64,000 nt of DNA from Rhinolophus ferrumequinum (Eukaryota > Chordata > Mammalia > Chiroptera > Rhinolophidae): NCBI RefSeq assembly GCF_004115265.2, contig NC_046304.1:13880292-13944291 (forward strand). The letters run 5' to 3'. Shown here piece by piece: positions 57,700 to 64,000 of the stretch. The translations under genes and the position numbers were made by a program. Numbering within the stretch: the stretch's first letter is position 1; every line of letters begins with the position of its first letter. The notes below the pieces were generated by a model. The model was given only the letters and a program-made list of their open reading frames with translations, made no database searches and was not told the origin of the DNA.

Positions 57700-57719
57700 G
57701 GGGCACTAGAGGGCGCCAT
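57700..57719 (+). promoter_or_regulatory. Candidate CTCF-binding motif
   Basis: GGGCACTAGAGGGCGCCATC closely resembles the CTCF core (CCASYAGRGGGCRS). It lies in a small GC-richer island (57660-57800) within otherwise AT-rich, repeat-derived sequence to the right of the gene cluster. Binding cannot be shown from sequence. Confidence 0.5.
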
Positions 57720-60470
57720 CTGGGCTGGAGGGGCGCCACCTTCCTGTCTGCTTTCTGTGATTCCTGCCTCGGGAGCGGCTGTCCCTCCAGCAGCACTTCA
57801 CCTGGCGGCAGCTGAATCCACCTGCAATTTTCTGATATTTGAAGAACCAGCTCTCCTGTAGCCCACTTCAGAACACTAGTGCCGGCTGGCTGACGACACC
57901 CCTTCTCTGAGATAAGAGTTTCAGGTCTCTGGGGTTCCTCCTCTAAGTTTCTCAGTTTTAATAACTCCATTCTCTTCCTTTTCCTGTCTACCAGTGCGTC
58001 AGGGCGTCCTACTATATGCTTATTACCTTCGTTTTCTGAGATTGCCTGTTCATATCCTTTGCTCATTTTTCTTTTTTCTTGTCTTTTTCTTCTTGATGTT
58101 TATGAGTCCTTTCAATATTCTGAATACAAATTCTCGTTTGCATTGCAAACATAGTCTCAAAGTTTGTGCCTCGCTCCCTTTTTAAAGTTTTCATTAATTT
58201 TTTTAAGTTTCAAAAGATAGTTCCAGGAGTGCTAGTCTGAAGGTTTTGAAGCTTCCAGTCAAAACCATTAAAGACTGATGAAATCAATTTAGTGGGTCAC
58301 AGTCAGCATTTTTAAAAAACAGAATAGAACAGAAAATATCAGTGCATCACACCCTTAAGGAATGAATGGAGGAAAGGAAGGGAAAAGTTTCAGGCCATTT
58401 AGTTATAACCCACTGTCAACACTGTTTTTATTACAATCTCATAGCAAGGGCATAGACTTCTACCCGGACAATTCAACAAGTATCTGTTAGTACGGGTATT
58501 GAATAGGAAAAGACAATGGTTAGATAACCATTGTTAGACTGGATACAAGGTTAAGGATTATTAGATTTATTGAAAGACAGCTGAAGGCTGTTGGGTGCCC
58601 CCCAAAGTTGACATTAGCTGAGTACATAAGACAGCTGGGTTCACAGAGGTCTTATTCCCATGAAAATTCATCAGAAAATTGCTTAAGCATTTTATCAGAA
58701 ATATAGTTGATTCTCAAGAAGAGATTTGTAGATTATATTCTCCAAATGTCCCTGATCCATCCCAAGTATGGGACAGTATTTTCTTTTACAGTATAAAGGT
58801 ATGTTTCATGAACACTGTGTTTCAGAACATGTGTATTCCAGCTTGACGTACGCTTTGTTTATTTTATTTTTTTTTACTGTGCACCACTGTCAAAAGGGTT
58901 TGGAAAATGCTGTGCTGTTCTTTAGAGCTGAGGTCTGATCAAGGCCTTGGGAATTTCAGGGGTCATGAAGCCTGCCCTTCTCTGCAGGAAACCTCTATAT
59001 TTTTACAGACACCTAGGGGGGATTCTCCTAGATGCCTTCACAAACTTACCTTCTTATCTGTTTGATTCAGAGGGCTGATCAGAGCATTGTCCATCGGAGG
59101 GCTCATATTGCCTGATAGTGACATTTCATTTGTAAAAGTGCCCTAGTGTTAAAATAAAATCTTTGAAAATCATCAATCTAGTCTAATCCCTTTGTTTTAC
59201 TTAATGCAGAAACTGAAGCCCAGAGTGAGAACAGCTTGTCAATCACACAGTCCCTGAGTGGCACTGCCCCCACCGCTCTATCAGGATAGCAAAGATTTCA
59301 GCCCCAGAAACATGCATTTAGTTGGCAGTGGCCTAAACACATTCCCGCAAGGAAAGAGGGTTTACGTAGTGAAATTGCTCTTTAGTGTGTCTTCATTGAT
59401 CTGATTCCTGTATCAGACCCAAGCCCACTTCATCCATTAGACACAATAGGCTATACACCTAGGAACTGGGAACTTTTTAAAGGCCTGCAAAAATGGTTGA
59501 AGGCTTCAAATTACAAAAAGAGAAAAACAAAATTGAAATTAGTAAGTGCCAATTGGACAAGTGGTAATATTCATGCTATGATAGGGTCAGGCTCTCCAAA
59601 GATGAGGATGTCTAAAACCCATGAAGGTCTGCAAATGGCTCTGCCAAGATAACTGCATACTGGTACCCAGGCTCTGGTGACCTTTGGGGGTGGGGCTTCT
59701 CTCCGAATGTGGTAAAGACCAATAGACTTAGCATATCATTGGGCCAGGGACAGCCTAGAGATAGACTGCCTTTGTTTCCTTTTTCCCCTCCTGTGACAAG
59801 ACAACACATTTCTTCCCAGGGACTGAGAAATTAGACCTCAGATAAGTCAATTCAGTTCTCTGGGCCTCACGACCCCCCGCCCCCCACCCCAATATATTAA
59901 TGTTGGGAGTCACTGTCAAAAAAGATGGAAAAAAGTGTATATCTGAGGTCTCTTCCTACTACAGCCAGCCCCACCCCTCCACCCCCCAGCCAGTCAGTGA
60001 CCACCTTTAAGTTTGTGCCCATGACAGGGAGTGGACAGCAGGGGTCAGGCAATCCCTACACGGCAGCAAAGACTGATCCTTGGATGAGCAGAAACCTAGG
60101 GGAGTGCCAAGCAAGGCAGAGGCCTGAAGTCAGGCCTGAGGTGACTGACAGTTAACAGAAAACCCGGCTCCTTGGCCTGCAGGAGTGACAGCTTCTATGA
60201 GAGAGGCGCTCTCCAGATGGCTTTGCTGCAGCCACTTTCCATTCTCCATCCCCAGATTGGATTCTTGTCTCTGCACTTCCAAAACACCCTGGGGAGGGGG
60301 TGGGGGCGGATGCTTCAGGTGTCTTGTTTTTCTCAGACCAAGGTCCTATGATTCAGGATTGGGCCCACATGTTCATCTTGGAAAATCAAAGCATCTTCAG
60401 GTGACCTGCCCACATTGATGTAGGGAGGACTCTTGTGTTTCATAGTCCAAAAGGGGCTTTGATACCTGAG
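57720..60470. other. Intergenic DNA, nothing coding recognised
   Basis: Mostly unique AT-rich sequence after the CTCF-like motif, with one MIR scrap near 59185. The 150-codon minus frame at 57614-58066 has no recognisable similarity and overlaps the motif. No promoter or splice structure is seen. Confidence 0.5.
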
Positions 60471-60474
60471 AGCA

Positions 60475-60690
60475 GTGAACATGCTTTGAGCACTCACTGT
60501 CCCCTGGACACTCCTCGAAGCACTCTATACTTCCTAACTCATGCATTCTTCACAGCTGCATGAGGTAGGTGAGGTCTCGGGGGCAGAGAGAAGTTACGTG
60601 ACTTACTCAGGGTACCAGCGAGGAGGAAGCTGGGCCAGGATGCAAACCCAGGCTGGCTCTTAACCACTTGTGCTCTTACCCACTAGCTTC
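60475..60690 (-). mobile_element. MIR SINE, antisense
   Basis: GAGCACTCACTGTCCCCTGG, AGCTGCATGAGGTAGGTGAG, AGAGAAGTTACGTGACTTAC and CCAGGATGCAAACCCAGGCT follow the antisense MIR order. A shorter MIR fragment is at about 59185-59265. Confidence 0.65.
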
Positions 60691-61329
60691 TGTGGGTCCA
60701 AGAGGAATAGGTCTCTATTAGTCTAGTAGTTTATCTGTTTCAAAGGATAGTGAAGGTGCAGTGTGTTCAGGAGAAATCCTGGAGACCATCAGAGGAGCAG
60801 GGGACATTCAAGCCCACGTCAGGAAGATCAGGTGGGCACGGCTTCCGTCTGCTATCTGAAGGGCTGTCGGTCAGAGGAAGCCTCAAGAGCAGATCTAGAA
60901 TCAGAGGGTAAAAGTCTACAAGGAGATGCACGGGGGCTCAAGAGAAGGAAGAATTTTTGAAATGTTTTATAAGATCTACAAACAGAAAGCCCAGCGCCAT
61001 TGAAATCCCAACACTGCCATATCTGTGCCGTATCTCCAAGGAAAGCTTTTCTAATAGTTGAGCTAGTCCCATGATGAACTAGGCTGCCTGCCTGCCACCC
61101 AGTGGGGTGCACCGTCTCCCTGAGCAAGGACAGATGGAGGCCGGACAACCACTTGGGAAGAGATGCCTGTTGGAGAGGAGGGCCTGGACAGTCCCAGGAA
61201 GCCTGAGGTTTGAGCGGAGCAAGAAGAGGAAAGAAGCCTTGTTCTCTTGCCTAAATCAACAAAAACGTTTCGTCTCCCCTATTCCCAAACCGGACTCCCT
61301 TTTCCTCACGCCACAGCACCCCTAAGCTG

Positions 61330-63040
61330 TGGTTCATCTTATCCTCTCCCAGGCTTCCTCAAAGAGCTGTCTGCACACACTGCTTAAAGTTCCCCAGCCT
61401 GAGAGTCTTTCCCTCCCCTTGCAGATCTGTCCTTCCCGCTGTCTCTTCCTGCTGCTTCTCAGTCCCATCCTCCCTGACCCTTCTGTAGCATTTGACACTG
61501 GGAACCATCCTCTCCTCGACATTTTTCCTCCATGGGTGGTCCATGAGCCTGCACTCTGGCCCAGTCTCCTTTCACTACGTCCTACCCCCGCCGACCCCAA
61601 ACCCAGCAAATGTCCGTGGGCCCCAGAATTCTTGCCCCAGCCTTCTTTGCTCATTTCGCTCACCCTACCCCAGCATTTCACAGTGCCAGCTGCTGCCCGC
61701 ATGCTGCTGTCCGTCCCACCCAGACCTCTCTCCTGAGCAGCAGACACCACGTGTTCATGGCCTGGACACTTTTCCTTGATGGCCTAGATTCATCCTCTAT
61801 TCAGTGTCTCAAACTAGCTCATCTGCCTCCTGTCCGCTCCTCCCCACCATGACTCACACCTCCACCTGCTGTTCCTCAGTGAAATGTTGTCTGCCCACTT
61901 GCCTGGTAGAAATCACGGTTATCTTTGACTTCTTTCTCACAATTACCACGCCCACCCCAATGAAAGTCGGTCCAGTGGGTCCATCTGCTTGGCCACTTGC
62001 AACCAACCCATGGGCATTGCCCTAGTTCAAAATCTTACTATCTCTCTGCCTGGTCTCCGTTCCTCTCTTCTGATCCATCTTCAAAATGTCACCAAAATTA
62101 CCTTTCTCAACCATGTCACTCTTTCCTCCCTTTCTCAAGCGTTTCCCATGCTTCTGCAGCTCTCTCCACTATACTTAGCCTGGCTTGCAGTTCTCTGGCA
62201 TCATCTACCACAAGGCCCCTCTCGGCACTCTGCTCCAGCCACATCCTGCTCATGCTCACTCCTGCCCAGCACACTTCCCGTGACACTTGCAAGATATGCT
62301 GGAACTCCAGCACCACTCCCTGCAAGAACGGGAGGAGGAGAGCACAGGAATGGGAGTGGGGGAAACCAAAGAAGCTGAAAGGATGGCACACCAGGTGTCG
62401 CTTGTCCATTGTCCTCGTCTGACCCAGAGGGCACTTTGGGTGAGGGTGTGGCATGTCCCAGCACCCAGTCAAGCATATTAGTGTGCAGGGCCTAGACCCA
62501 GTACCGAGACCGTTAACTCACGGCAGGAGCCTGGCTGTCACACAAAGCATGCTGTAATTCCCTGGAGCCCAGGAGCCAGCATCATGATCTAGCCTGGCTC
62601 CCTGCTGCCTCTGCTCTCATCTCTTACCACCCCTTCCTTATCCCTGAGTCCTTTTCCACCTTGCTGGCCTTCATGCTAATCCTTAAATATGCCACGTTTA
62701 TTCCTGCCTCAGGGCCTTTGCACTTTCCATGTGTGCTGCGTAGAATGCTCTTCCCCAGATTTTTTAACAGTTTGCCTCTTCTCATCATTTAGATGTTAAA
62801 TCAGATATTGATTTTACTGATTAAATACCCCCTCCTTCTCCCCTACCTTCGTCACTCTACTCCCCCAACCCGTATATTTCTCTAGTGTGAATTTATTTTA
62901 TTGGTTGCTTGTTTATTGTCTGTTTTCCCCACTGGAAGGGCAAGGACCTTGACTTGTTTGTCACTATATCCCCCAAAACCTATCACAGTACCTAGCACAG
63001 AGCAGGCGTGCAGTAAATGTTTGTGGTACGAGCAAATGAA
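61330..63040 (+). mobile_element. L2 relic, sense orientation to 3' end
   Basis: ORF2-derived C-rich sequence (GACCTCTCTCCTGAGCAGCA; ATCTTTGACTTCTTTCTCAC). Then comes the typical 3' end: CTGCCTCAGGGCCTTTGCAC, GGGCAAGGACCTTGACTTG, TAGCACAGAGCAGGCGTGCA. Several short frames here are relics of L2 composition and not genes. Confidence 0.7.
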
Positions 63041-64000
63041 GGAATGCATGAACAAATGGTCAGGATGAGTTTCAGGACCTCAGCACTTTGGATTCAGGCT
63101 GAGACCACCACTGCAGTTTCTGCATCAGGCTGGGCAAGACTGGCACTAAGCCAAGGGCATTGGCTAGGTCACAGGGGAGAAGCTGGGAGAGACCACAGTG
63201 GACTTTTGCACTTGCCTCTGGCCCTCTGATGTGCCTTCTGACAGGTCAAACCCTGCCTGTCCTCATGGCTGTGCTCCATTTCCACCTCCTCCCCACCCTG
63301 AGCCCACTTCCTGGATGTTCTCATTCCCCACCTCTGAAATTGCTTTTCACAAGCACCCACATGATTGCTGCTTAAATTATTCTTTCTTGTTTACTCGTGT
63401 CTCTTCCATGAGATTGAAAGCGCATCAAGGGCGGGGACTATGAATAAAGCCTCTTTGCGTTCAGTAACTATTCATGGACCGAGGTTTGTCTGGACACTGG
63501 CATGGTCAGTGAATGTTCTCCACCTCTGTACGACAGGGCATCACCTGGCAGTAAGCAGGGCAGGCACAAGGGACGTAGCTTAAATGGAGCATCATTGAGG
63601 GCACATTTGGAAAGCCAGACCGGCTTTGAAGAAAGACAGAATTGTTTGGTGACACATGCTCATTCTTGTACTACGGGGTCTTTTTCCCTTCTCCTCCTTT
63701 TCATTCATCCACGATTTACTGGGTTCTCACTCATTGCTGGTTTCTGGGATGGCCACCAGGAGGGAGGGGAAGACAGAACTGGATGGTTTGAGTTTAGAAT
63801 CAGATCAGTGCCTCCGGGTGCTAGGGCAAGCCGGGCGGGGTGACCCCACGATTCCTCCTTCCCTTTTCATCAGTCTGTGCTAAATTGCCTTCACCCCGAG
63901 ATGCTCCAGATGGAAGTCCAGACCTGAGTTGGCTTAAACAGATTGCTGTGCTTGCAAATACAAGACACTTCAGAGCCAGAAACATCACTTTATTCTTTTT

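Noticed and set aside
57614-58066. 150-codon minus frame
   Set aside because: No recognisable domain, no splice or promoter support, and it spans the CTCF-like island next to an L1-like relic.
61334-62480. Several frames of 90-141 codons on both strands at 61.3-62.5 kb
   Set aside because: They coincide with L2 LINE-derived, C-rich sequence and are fragmentary in all frames.

Overview
This window is mammalian nuclear DNA. It has spliced genes with GT-AG introns, CpG-rich bidirectional promoters, and dense old LINE-1, L2, MIR and MER repeats. The gene order (KIAA0753, TXNDC17, MED31, C17orf100) matches human chromosome 17p13. There are no primate Alu elements. Comparatively young DNA transposons are present: a hAT copy with 8-bp target duplications and several mariner-type MITEs with TA duplications. 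A laurasiatherian-looking L1 3' UTR is also present. Together these suggest a bat, which is an inference and not a proof.

Layout. Positions 1678-34541 (minus strand) carry twelve coding exons of KIAA0753 (OFIP/Moonraker, a centriolar-satellite and ciliogenesis protein). About 698 codons were assembled by eye with consistent splice phases; the C-terminal exons lie left of the window. The introns hold two processed pseudogenes (RPL7A and BTF3L4), many L1 fragments and MITEs. The first intron holds a 3.4-kb GC-rich minisatellite (about 35.9-39.3 kb) with a frame of about 1145 codons open on the minus strand. A CpG-rich bidirectional promoter follows (about 39.9-40.4 kb), with a perfect RFX X-box, then TXNDC17 (plus strand, 4 exons, 123 aa). 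MED31 (minus, 4 exons, 131 aa) and a C17orf100-like gene (plus, single exon, 125 aa made of heptad repeats) stand head to head across a second CpG-rich promoter with a perfect CRE. From 50.3 kb to the end I see no gene. That stretch has L2 copies in both orientations, MER5A-like hAT copies, an LTR-like relic, an L1-like relic and one strong CTCF-type motif.

The four host genes are ordinary housekeeping or ciliary genes in two divergent pairs and do not form one pathway. The least explained feature is the minisatellite with the long minus-strand frame. It could be an unannotated repetitive protein or a non-coding array that happens to be open, and I cannot decide between these from sequence alone.
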